A DNA stretch of 5,081 bases from Ardenticatenales bacterium (GTDB taxonomy: Bacteria > Chloroflexota > Anaerolineae > Ardenticatenales > Ardenticatenaceae), in NCBI GenBank assembly GCA_013812995.1, contig JACCSL010000148.1, forward strand, positions 1 to 5,081, read 5' to 3'. Shown here piece by piece: positions 1-5,081 of this stretch (within the stretch, counting starts at the first letter, position 1; each line of letters begins with the position of its first letter). The notes beneath the pieces were generated by a model that ran no database searches, was not told the DNA's origin, and worked only from the letters and a program-made list of their open reading frames with translations. A program made the position numbers and the translations under genes.

Positions 1-41
1 ACCAATGGTCGAGCCCTCTCCATCCGCTAAGAACTCAGCTA

Positions 42-722
42 TCAATAAGGGACGTTACCGCCACCGCTCTGGCGGAAGGAGCCGCCGCGCCCAGTGGTGG
101 GCATACCGGAGGGCATTGAGCCCGGCACCGTCAGAATTGGGGTGACCACGGCCAGTACCTGGTCCATGCTCTTGGGTGTCCCAAAGTCCGGCGCGGGCGA
201 GACCCCGATCATGTCAGCGAGGACCGCTGCGTGCTGCGCTTCCACGTTGTGGATGCTCACGGCGGCGGTCAGCAGGTCGCCACTCATGAGGCGCGGGGCC
301 TGGCCCAGATAGGCGGCGGCACCCAGCTCCTCCACTGTGTGGAAGTATTCCAGAACTTCCTGCTGGCTCTTGAAGGCAGGGAAGTTATACTTGGCCTGCG
401 CCGCGACGGGCGTACCGCCCAGAGACTTGATCGTCGTGGTCAGAGCATCTACGTGGGCGGCCTCGTGGGCTCCGAAGTCCTGGAAGTACTCCAGCGCCTT
501 GCCGGAGAGCAGCCCGCTGCCGATAACGGCGCGGTACGCAGCGGCTTCGAGGTGCTCCAGCGTCAGAGCGTAGTTCAGAATCTCAAGGTCCTGCGAGGCG
601 CTCTGGGCAAAAGTAATGTTGCCCGCCAGCGGGCTCGCGGCCAGGGCGGTGGCAACGGCGGTGACGGCGCTGGCCTTGAGGAAGTCACGTCGGTTCAAAC
701 CGTGGCGTGTGTTGTTGTCCAT
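42..722 (-). CDS. Tat-exported ferritin-like domain protein (paralogue A)
   Basis: This 226-residue protein begins with a twin-arginine signal (N-R-R-D-F-L-K, residues 10-16), a hydrophobic stretch to about residue 34 and a likely cleavage site near residues 39-42, so a folded, possibly metal-loaded protein is expected outside the membrane. Residues 45-173 look like a four-helix ferritin-like domain with Glu56/Glu59, Glu87-x-x-His90, Glu131/Glu132 and Glu161-x-x-His164, the usual ligand pattern of a diiron centre. Metal binding and any iron or oxygen chemistry are inferred from this pattern. Residues 198-226 form a Gly/Ser/Pro/Met-rich tail absent from the neighbouring paralogue. The ATG is preceded by AAGGAG with a 10-base spacer. 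It lies 44 bases downstream of the paralogue and probably shares its transcript. Family assignment is firm; the physiological role is unknown. Confidence 0.88.
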   Translation of the reverse strand: MDNNTRHGLNRRDFLKASAVTAVATALAASPLAGNITFAQSASQDLEILNYALTLEHLEAAAYRAVIGSGLLSGKALEYFQDFGAHEAAHVDALTTTIKSLGGTPVAAQAKYNFPAFKSQQEVLEYFHTVEELGAAAYLGQAPRLMSGDLLTAAVSIHNVEAQHAAVLADMIGVSPAPDFGTPKSMDQVLAVVTPILTVPGSMPSGMPTTGRGGSFRQSGGGNVPY

Positions 723-766
723 GTCAGGGTATCTCCTTGTCTATTGTTCTCTTCGAGAAGTGGCGA

Positions 767-1381
767 TTAGCTGCCCAGAATCGGGTTGACCTTGTCCAGA
801 ACCTGCTGCACCGTCAGGCTGGCCGTGGTGGCCGCTGGCACCGGCTTCTGGCCCAATAGCAGGTTGACGATGGCGGCGTGGCGCGCCTCGATCTGCACGA
901 TGCTGCCTGCTGCCGCAAGGATGTCCTTGTTCTTGATAGCCGCGGCGGCACCCTGGTAGGCACCCACGCCGATGTCCTCGGCAACCTTGGCGAAGTTCAG
1001 GATCGCGACGCGGTCGCTGAAGGCGGGGAAGTTGTACTTCTCCTTCGCAGCGGCGGGCGTCCCGTTCAGCTTCTGAATCGTCTGGGTGAGCGCGGTGACG
1101 TGCACGGCCTCGGTCTTGCCGAAGTTCTCAAAGTAAGTCTTTTCTTTCCCGGTGAGCATGTTCGCGGCCAGCATGTCTTTGTACATGCGTGCTTCGAGGT
1201 GCTCCAGCGTCAGGGCAAAGTTGAGGATGTCGAGGTCCGTCAACGCCTGGGCGAAGGCTCGCCCCAGCCCCGTGCTGTTGGCGACCGCCGTGCCTCCAAC
1301 CAGGGCAACCCCTCCACGCATCCAGTTGCTGCGTGAGTGGGCAAAGTCAATCAACTCGGCGACTTTCTTTGTGAGATCCAT
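767..1381 (-). CDS. Ferritin-like domain protein with degenerate Tat-like signal (paralogue B)
   Basis: This 204-residue protein is clearly paralogous to the downstream gene product: both share the L-N-[YF]-A-L-T-L-E-H-L-E-A helix and the K-Y-N-F-P-A-F segment. The ferritin-type ligands are present: Glu60/Glu63, Glu91-x-x-His94, Glu135 and Glu165-x-x-His168. The N-terminus (S-R-S-N-W-M-R at 16-22, then a Gly/Ala/Val-rich stretch to about residue 34 and A-F-A-Q-A at 42-46) resembles a Tat signal in which the second arginine is serine. Export is therefore likely but the route is uncertain. The protein stops soon after the shared P-I-L motif and lacks its partner's Gly-rich tail. A strong AAAGGAG lies 12 bases before the ATG. 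This is the first gene of the ferritin pair, downstream of the anti-sigma terminator. Substrate and role are not known. Confidence 0.87.
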   Translation of the reverse strand: MDLTKKVAELIDFAHSRSNWMRGGVALVGGTAVANSTGLGRAFAQALTDLDILNFALTLEHLEARMYKDMLAANMLTGKEKTYFENFGKTEAVHVTALTQTIQKLNGTPAAAKEKYNFPAFSDRVAILNFAKVAEDIGVGAYQGAAAAIKNKDILAAAGSIVQIEARHAAIVNLLLGQKPVPAATTASLTVQQVLDKVNPILGS

Positions 1382-1524
1382 GATTTCTTGACTCTCCTTT
1401 ACAGGTTATCGGCTGAACTCTTGGCCCCCCTGTTTTCCTTCTCTTGGGTGGGCCTCTACCGCTATTGACGCAGGAGATTCAGGATCGGATGTATCGAGTT
1501 TTAAAAATTGGTTGGAAGTCGGGC
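1382..1524 (-). promoter_or_regulatory. Leader and probable promoter region of the ferritin-like gene pair
   Basis: The stretch between the anti-sigma terminator and the first ferritin-like start has no supported gene and must hold the promoter if the terminator works. On the minus strand it contains an AT-rich block (about 1499-1510) just after a CAACC word (1514-1510), followed by CGATACATCC. CAACC resembles the -35 element of some ECF promoters, but no convincing -10 partner was found. No sigma-70 hexamer pair stands out. The exact promoter is unassigned. Confidence 0.35.
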
Positions 1525-1568
1525 AAAAGAAAGCGGTCAGCACCTGCGCCTGGCCGATGCTGACCGCT
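1525..1568 (-). terminator. Intrinsic terminator of the sigma/anti-sigma operon
   Basis: A perfect 11-bp inverted repeat (AGCGGTCAGCA at 1532-1542, TGCTGACCGCT at 1558-1568) encloses a 15-base loop. Read on the minus strand, the GC-rich stem runs directly into TTTCTTTT (1532-1525), the standard layout of a rho-independent terminator. It begins 23 bases after the anti-sigma stop codon. On the plus strand no T-run follows the stem, so it should act on leftward transcription only. It separates the sigma/anti-sigma unit from the ferritin-like pair. Confidence 0.8.
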
Positions 1569-1590
1569 GAGACTTTCAAATGAAGGGAGG

Positions 1591-2355
1591 CTATCCGCTC
1601 TTCCCCAGAAGCACGATGGGGCCTGTGGGCGCGGGGCTGCCCCCGGCGGGCTCCACGCTCACGCCCACCGCTGCGAAGTCCTGCGCTCCCACAGGAATCG
1701 AGATCGTCTGAACCCCTGGTGCCCCTTCCTTCACGGTGAGCAGCCCGGCGGGAACCGGGTCGCCCTCGGCCGGAATGAGCCATAGCTGATAGCTCTGATC
1801 GTCGGGCAGCGCCGCCAGCCCCTCGAAGAGGATCAGTGCCTCCTGCCCGTTTCGGTAGAAGGTGCCATACGCGGCAGGCGCAGCCTCCGTGCCAGGGAGT
1901 ATCACGGCCTGCCGTGCCCCCGCCAGCACCCGCAACTGCTCCTGGCGCACCCGTTGAAGCATATCTCGTTCCAGTTGTAGCTGGGCCACCTGCCCCTGGA
2001 GCTGCGAGGTGTAGAAGGAGAGCGCCATGAGTAGGATGGCCGCCGCTGCCGCGCCCATCTGCCAGACAGTTTTTGTCGTGAGGTGAAGGCGCGACATGGC
2101 ACGACGCGCGCCTTGTTTCTGATCAGCGTGCACCCGCATCATCAAGCGCTCCTTGGCGTCACGGGGGAGGGGAACATCGGGTGCGCTGTGGGCAAATTGA
2201 GCCAGCGTTTCTTCGGTTTCCCGCAGGAGTGCTAATAGGGTGCGCTGTTTCTGAAAGTAAGCATCCATCTCCATCATCTCTTCCGGCTCCAGATCACCAA
2301 GAACATAGTCGGACACTTGTTCAACGACCTGCTCATAGGTCAATTCCTCACTCAT
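1591..2355 (-). CDS. RskA-type membrane anti-sigma factor
   Basis: This 254-residue protein should bind the upstream ECF sigma factor at the inner face of the membrane and release it on an external signal. Residues 1-58 form an acidic helical anti-sigma domain with the Y-V-L-G-D-L-E-P-E-E motif (17-26) typical of RskA-like proteins. Residues 97-115 are a single membrane helix. Residues 116-145 (Q-L-Q-G-Q-V-A-Q-L-Q and following) look like a short coiled coil. The C-terminal part, about 150-252, is the RskA domain with Y-Q-L-W-L-I-P and an A-V-G-V-S-V-E-P-A-G-G-S strand. The protein has no cysteine, so the zinc-containing ZAS type is excluded. The start lies 15 bases after the sigma stop, with an AAGGG-like site upstream, indicating coupled expression. 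In characterised RskA systems release involves proteolysis; nothing here shows the protease. Confidence 0.87.
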   Translation of the reverse strand: MSEELTYEQVVEQVSDYVLGDLEPEEMMEMDAYFQKQRTLLALLRETEETLAQFAHSAPDVPLPRDAKERLMMRVHADQKQGARRAMSRLHLTTKTVWQMGAAAAAILLMALSFYTSQLQGQVAQLQLERDMLQRVRQEQLRVLAGARQAVILPGTEAAPAAYGTFYRNGQEALILFEGLAALPDDQSYQLWLIPAEGDPVPAGLLTVKEGAPGVQTISIPVGAQDFAAVGVSVEPAGGSPAPTGPIVLLGKSG

Positions 2356-2370
2356 TCCCCACCCTTCGGC

Positions 2371-2949
2371 TTACTGACTGACCGCGTGGAGGATATGCCT
2401 CAGTTTCTGCAATCCCATACGCATCCGTGTTTTGATTGTACCCAGAGGGGTGTTCGTGTGAAGGGCGATCTGATTCTGGCTCATCCCCTCGAAATAAGCC
2501 AGTTCCAGGCAGAGCCGCTGCTCATCGGGGATAGTGCCCAGTGCTTGCCGCACCTGCTGCCGCTCCCAGCGACGCTCTGCGATCCGCTCTACCTCGCCGT
2601 CCGGGGTGCTGATGGTCGTCCATAGCGCCTCCTCTGCTTCCTGCGTCGCCGCGTAAGCAGGTTGGGGGCGTGCCTGCTGACGACGAAGTTGGTCAAGGCT
2701 CTTGTTTCTCGCGATACGATAGAGCCACGCCGTCACCGTGCCATCGCCCCGGTATGCCTCTGCCTTCGTCCAGAGCTGCCAGAACGTATCTTGAAGCACC
2801 TCATCGGCAAGGGTCGGCTCCTGAACGATTCGGGCAATCAGATTATAGACCACCTGGGCGTGCCGATGATAAAGCGTTTCCAACGCTTTATCATCCCGCT
2901 CAATGATAAGCTGGAGCAACTCTTCGTCGGAGTAGTGGGTGTAGGACAC
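2371..2949 (-). CDS. ECF RNA polymerase sigma factor, SigK-like
   Basis: This sigma-70 family ECF factor directs RNA polymerase to a small promoter set when freed from its anti-sigma factor. Numbered from the GTG (192 residues), region 2 spans about 24-90, with D-E-V-L-Q-D-T-F-W (49-57) and W-L-Y-R-I-A-R-N (75-82) for core binding and -10 recognition. Region 4 spans about 133-187, ending in a helix-turn-helix with G-T-I-K-T-R (170-175). The GTG is preferred because AGGAG lies six bases before it and the ECF homology begins right after (Y-S-D-E-E-L-L). An in-frame ATG at 2988 would add 13 residues, but its only upstream purine run (GAGAG) sits three bases away. The partner anti-sigma gene follows directly. 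It resembles the SigK/RskA type by sequence style and neighbour; exact ECF group needs a profile search. Confidence 0.9.
   Translation of the reverse strand: MSYTHYSDEELLQLIIERDDKALETLYHRHAQVVYNLIARIVQEPTLADEVLQDTFWQLWTKAEAYRGDGTVTAWLYRIARNKSLDQLRRQQARPQPAYAATQEAEEALWTTISTPDGEVERIAERRWERQQVRQALGTIPDEQRLCLELAYFEGMSQNQIALHTNTPLGTIKTRMRMGLQKLRHILHAVSQ
2865..2895 (-). repeat. Perfect 14-bp inverted repeat inside the sigma factor gene
   Basis: GATGATAAAGCGTT (2865-2878) and AACGCTTTATCATC (2882-2895) are exact reverse complements separated by three bases. In the sigma mRNA this would form a 14-bp hairpin with a GGA loop at nucleotides 55-85 counted from the GTG, spanning codons 19-29. The encoded residues (D-D-K-A-L-E-T-L-Y-H) are ordinary for an ECF region 2 entry, so the symmetry lies in codon choice. 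No T-run follows on either strand, so it is not a terminator. The repeat is certain; a role in translation or message stability is speculation. Confidence 0.85.
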
Positions 2950-2955
2950 AAAAGG

Positions 2956-2960
2956 CTCCT
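2956..2960 (-). promoter_or_regulatory. Ribosome binding site deciding the GTG start of the sigma gene
   Basis: The minus strand reads AGGAG here, six bases before GTG at 2949-2947. The spacing is ideal, whereas the upstream in-frame ATG (2988) has no well-placed site. This supports the shorter 192-residue sigma factor. Confidence 0.7.
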
Positions 2961-3080
2961 GAAAGATAAGGGGTATAGGAGTAAACATTAACTCTCTCTA
3001 CTAGCAACTATGATGCCTAGAGCGATCCGAGGTTGTGGCAGGCTCTTTGCTGTAAGAATCGGCATCCCATCAGGAACAGA
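2961..3080. promoter_or_regulatory. Divergent promoter region between sigma and zinc-ribbon genes
   Basis: The sigma operon leaves leftward and the small membrane-protein gene rightward from this interval, so both promoters should lie here. On the minus strand a CAACC word (3035-3031) is followed by GGCATCAT 13 bases later; CAACC also occurs upstream of the ferritin-like pair. On the plus strand TTGTGG (3033-3038) and a TAAGAAT-like word (from 3053) are too close together to be a good sigma-70 pair. No element can be assigned firmly. Confidence 0.3.
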
Positions 3081-3091
3081 AGAGGCTCTCT

Positions 3092-3385
3092 ATGCCATTA
3101 CAATGTCCCAATTGTCACAGCCCAAACGTTCGCAACTGGTATCGCGCCTATCTGGTGCTGGCCCTCATCCTGGCAATAGGGGTAGCCGTCGTGATGGCCT
3201 GGATTGTCCTCATGCTTTTCATCTCCCCGGTACTTGCGGGGGATACCTCGGCCCAGACGGTTGGTTTAGCGGGGGCCAGCCTGATGCTCTGCCTTGTTGG
3301 ACTCACACCTGCTGCCGTGCTCTTTCGCCTGAACCGGCGCTGGTATCGCTGTATGGCCTGCGGGCTGATGTTCCAGCTTCGGTAG
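3092..3385 (+). CDS. Small two-helix membrane protein with terminal zinc-ribbon cysteine pairs
   Basis: No named family is recognised. The 97-residue protein has C-P-N-C at residues 5-8, a long hydrophobic segment (about 19-49), a short polar turn (G-D-T-S-A-Q, 50-55), a second hydrophobic segment (about 57-79) and C-M-A-C-G at 87-91. The N-terminal pair followed by H-S-P-N-V and the C-terminal C-x-x-C-G-x-x-F are the two knuckles of a zinc ribbon. With two membrane helices between them, both ends would lie on the same side, probably the cytoplasm given the flanking Arg residues, and could share one zinc. AGAGG lies six bases before the ATG, supporting this start. It is divergent from the sigma gene and convergent with the decarboxylase gene. 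A role in sensing or protein contacts is possible, but no function can be given. Confidence 0.72.
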   Translation: MPLQCPNCHSPNVRNWYRAYLVLALILAIGVAVVMAWIVLMLFISPVLAGDTSAQTVGLAGASLMLCLVGLTPAAVLFRLNRRWYRCMACGLMFQLR

Positions 3386-3500
3386 GGTGGGGTGGCTGCT
3401 GCATTCCTTGATTCAGAATAGGTGTGATGTTGGTGCGCGAACCCTTCCCAACGTCCTTATCCATCACCTCATCCCTGACAGACCCCTAGCCTTCCATAGA

Positions 3501-3527
3501 AGAGTGGTGAGAAAAATACCACTATCT
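3501..3527. terminator. Weak hairpin between convergent genes, possible terminator
   Basis: AGTGGT (3503-3508) and ACCACT (3518-3523) pair around an A-rich nine-base loop, overlapping the decarboxylase stop codon. Only a pyrimidine-rich stretch follows on the plus strand, and the minus-strand T-run falls in the loop. It may contribute to termination between the convergent genes, but it is short and not a classical intrinsic terminator. Confidence 0.22.
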
Positions 3528-4937
3528 CTCTTCCGTGCTTGTCTGAAGTAGCGTCCAGAGCGCCTCCAGATGCGTGCGCTCGGTGGGGATGGCACCGATG
3601 GAAATGCGGACCATCCAGCACCCCTCCAGTATGGCGGGCGTCAGATAGGCCGCGCCGGAGCGATTGACGCGCTCGGCCCAGGCAAGGGTGTGACGGTCTA
3701 GCGCCTCGTCCTCCAGTCCCGCTGGTTCGTGGCGCACGCACAGCGTTTGAAGAGCCACTGGAGCCAGCACGCGCCAGCCTGGGGTTTCCTGAATCTGCGC
3801 GGTTAGCCACTGGGCGTTCGCGAGGTCGCGGCGCAGCCGGGCCTGGAGTCCCTCGACGCCCTGCTCGCGGAGAAGACACCACAGTTTCAGCGCGCGGAAG
3901 CGCCGCCCCAGGGGAATGCCCCAGTCGCGCAGATTCTTGACGCGGTCATCCACGGCGCTCTGGAGGTAGCTTGGGTTGGTACTCATCACGCGCACCAGAT
4001 GCTCTGGGTCGCGCACGTAGTACAGCGAGCAATCGAAGGCCGCGCCGAGCCACTTGTGGGCGTTCAGCACGAGCGAGTCCGCGCCCTCCACGCCCTCCCA
4101 CATCCAGCGGCACTCGGGCAGAATCATCGCCGAGCCCGCCATCGCTGCATCGACGTGGAGCCATAGGTTGTAGCGGTGTGCGACCTCGGCGATGGCAGCG
4201 ACGGGGTCCAGCGCGGTGGTCGTCGTGGTTCCGGTCGTGGCGACGACGGCGCAGGGAGTCAGACCGCGCTCAATGTCCTGCTGGATGGCATTCTCCAGCA
4301 TCATTGGGTTCATCGCATAGTGCTCGTCCGTGGGGATGGCGCGCACATTCGTCCTCCCAAAGCCAGCCAGCAGCGCCGCCTTGTCCACCGAGCTGTGGCT
4401 GTGCGTCGAGACATAGATGATCAGCGGACTGGCCTCGCCCTGCAAGCCGCCGCGTGCCAGGGAATAATTGGAGGTGCGCTCCCTGGCACAGAGTAGCGCC
4501 ACGAGGGTGCTGCTCGAGGCGGTATCCTGAATCACCCCACTCCACGCCGCCGAGAGGGCGACCATCTGCCGCACCCAGTCCGTGACGACCTCTTCGAGTT
4601 CGCTCAGGGCGGGGCTGGATTGCCACGAGAGGCCCAGCACCCCCAACCCCGTGCTCAGATAGTCGCCCAGCACCGACGACAGCTCGCCATTCGAGGGGAA
4701 GTATCCATAGAAGTTCGGGTGCTGCCAGTGCGACAGGCCAGGAACGATAATCTTCTCCATGTCGCGCATGATGGCATCGAAGGACTCGGGCGTGTCCGGG
4801 GGGGCGGGGGGCAGTTGCTCCCGCACGGAGCCGGGCTCTACGGTTGACATAACAGAAAGCTCGCCGACGCTAGCGCGATAGTCCGCGATCCAATCAATGA
4901 GCTGATGGCCGATGCGCCGGAATTCCTCGGCATCCAT
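3522..4937 (-). CDS. PLP-dependent aromatic L-amino acid decarboxylase family protein
   Basis: This 471-residue enzyme belongs to the group II PLP decarboxylases and most resembles aromatic L-amino acid (DOPA/tyrosine/tryptophan) decarboxylases, which release CO2 to give amines such as tyramine or tryptamine in the cytoplasm. Numbered from the chosen ATG, it shows H-S-S with the ring-stacking His181, H-V-D-A-A with Asp263 for the pyridine nitrogen, N-A-H-K-W with the PLP lysine Lys295, and N-P-S-Y-L with Tyr324 at the catalytic-loop tyrosine. That tyrosine favours decarboxylase over the Phe-bearing aldehyde synthases. The usual Tyr of H-V-D-A-A-Y-A-G is Met266. Length matches the family (about 480). 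The ATG at 4937 has AGGAG six bases upstream; in-frame ATGs at 4961 and 5006 lack a good site and would extend past the family's normal N-terminus. Family is firm, substrate uncertain. Confidence 0.9.
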   Translation of the reverse strand: MDAEEFRRIGHQLIDWIADYRASVGELSVMSTVEPGSVREQLPPAPPDTPESFDAIMRDMEKIIVPGLSHWQHPNFYGYFPSNGELSSVLGDYLSTGLGVLGLSWQSSPALSELEEVVTDWVRQMVALSAAWSGVIQDTASSSTLVALLCARERTSNYSLARGGLQGEASPLIIYVSTHSHSSVDKAALLAGFGRTNVRAIPTDEHYAMNPMMLENAIQQDIERGLTPCAVVATTGTTTTTALDPVAAIAEVAHRYNLWLHVDAAMAGSAMILPECRWMWEGVEGADSLVLNAHKWLGAAFDCSLYYVRDPEHLVRVMSTNPSYLQSAVDDRVKNLRDWGIPLGRRFRALKLWCLLREQGVEGLQARLRRDLANAQWLTAQIQETPGWRVLAPVALQTLCVRHEPAGLEDEALDRHTLAWAERVNRSGAAYLTPAILEGCWMVRISIGAIPTERTHLEALWTLLQTSTEER

Positions 4938-4943
4938 TGGTTT

Positions 4944-4948
4944 CTCCT
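4944..4948 (-). promoter_or_regulatory. Ribosome binding site deciding the decarboxylase start
   Basis: AGGAG on the minus strand, six bases before the ATG at 4937-4935, selects the third in-frame ATG over those at 4961 and 5006. Confidence 0.7.
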
Positions 4949-4964
4949 GGGGTGGTTTCATTAG

Positions 4965-4988
4965 AGTCAGCGGAGCTGACTGACTGAC
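4965..4988. repeat. Inverted repeat plus CTGA tandem repeat in the decarboxylase leader
   Basis: AGTCAGC (4965-4971) and GCTGACT (4975-4981) are exact reverse complements around a three-base centre. The right arm merges into three CTGA units and a final C (4976-4988). The element lies 28 bases before the decarboxylase start. It could be an operator half-site pair or a small leader hairpin, but its shortness means chance is possible. Confidence 0.4.
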
Positions 4989-5081
4989 AAAACTAAGCCG
5001 CCGCATAAACGGTGGTCGAAACAGACGAAAAACGCGGAGGCTGAGGACGTTGGGACAAGGAGGAACAGCACGGCTCGGGGT
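4989..5081 (-). promoter_or_regulatory. Upstream region of the decarboxylase gene, promoter not resolved
   Basis: This right-edge stretch has no supported gene and should hold the decarboxylase promoter. On the minus strand it carries GTTTTTCGTC and TTTATG followed by a GC block and TTAGTTTTG, but no pair of promoter hexamers is convincing. Whether another gene lies just beyond the window cannot be seen. Confidence 0.25.

Noticed and set aside
1..41. Possible terminator after the ferritin-like pair
   Set aside because: No inverted repeat followed by a T-run is visible in these 41 bases; the terminator may lie outside the window.
231..770. Long plus-strand open frame opposite the ferritin-like gene
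   Set aside because: It is antisense to a well-supported gene with signal peptide, motifs and ribosome binding site. Its translation shows no recognisable domain, and long shadow frames are expected in GC-rich DNA.
878..1336. Plus-strand open frame opposite ferritin paralogue B
   Set aside because: It is a shadow of the codon bias of the minus-strand gene; no domain and no credible ribosome binding site.
1406..1783. Minus-strand open frame overlapping the anti-sigma 3' end and terminator
   Set aside because: It runs out of frame through the anti-sigma gene and through the terminator hairpin, with an Arg/Gly-rich composition typical of a shifted frame.
3010..3411. Plus-strand open frame overlapping the zinc-ribbon membrane gene in another frame
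   Set aside because: The frame at 3092-3385 has coherent membrane helices, paired cysteines and a ribosome binding site; the overlapping frame has none of these.
3424..3477. Nested inverted repeats (GTGATG/CATCAC and GTTGG/CCAAC) between the convergent genes
   Set aside because: The arms are short, the loop long and no T-run follows, so it is not a convincing terminator.
5058..5064. AAGGAGG on the plus strand near the right edge, like a ribosome binding site
   Set aside because: No start codon follows at suitable spacing before the window ends, so no gene can be supported.

Overview
The window comes from a fairly GC-rich bacterial chromosome. It holds six protein genes and no RNA genes, mobile elements or CRISPR arrays. 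The gene mix is an ECF sigma factor with an RskA-type anti-sigma factor, secreted ferritin-like proteins, a zinc-ribbon membrane miniprotein and a eukaryote-like aromatic amino acid decarboxylase. This would fit a soil or thermophilic Chloroflexota (Ktedonobacteria-like) genome. That placement is an inference from gene content only; Actinomycetota or Deinococcota cannot be excluded.

Layout. Four genes occupy the left 3 kb on the minus strand, so they read right to left. The sigma factor (2949 to 2371) is followed after 15 bases by its membrane anti-sigma factor (2355 to 1591). A good intrinsic terminator (1525-1568) then closes that unit. Next come two tandem ferritin-like genes (1381 to 767, then 722 to 42), 44 bases apart, each with a strong ribosome binding site, probably transcribed from their own promoter between 1382 and 1524. 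Divergent from the sigma gene lies a 97-residue plus-strand gene (3092-3385) for a two-helix membrane protein with cysteine pairs at both ends. Convergent to it, a minus-strand gene (4937 to 3522) encodes a PLP-dependent group II decarboxylase of the aromatic L-amino acid family. The remaining right edge (4938-5081) is its leader, with a small inverted repeat and a short tandem repeat.

How the genes may work together. The likely functional unit is an envelope-sensing switch. RskA-type anti-sigma factors hold SigK-like sigma factors at the membrane until a signal releases them. The two adjacent exported four-helix proteins, which keep the ferritin-type Glu and ExxH ligands, are the natural candidate targets. 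The link is positional; no convincing shared promoter could be demonstrated by eye. The decarboxylase appears to be an independent metabolic gene.

Most notable observations: a perfect 14-bp inverted repeat with a 3-base loop early in the sigma factor coding sequence; a Tat-like signal in one ferritin paralogue where the second arginine is Ser, one base from Arg; and a zinc ribbon apparently split by two membrane helices. No wholly new system can be claimed from this window alone.
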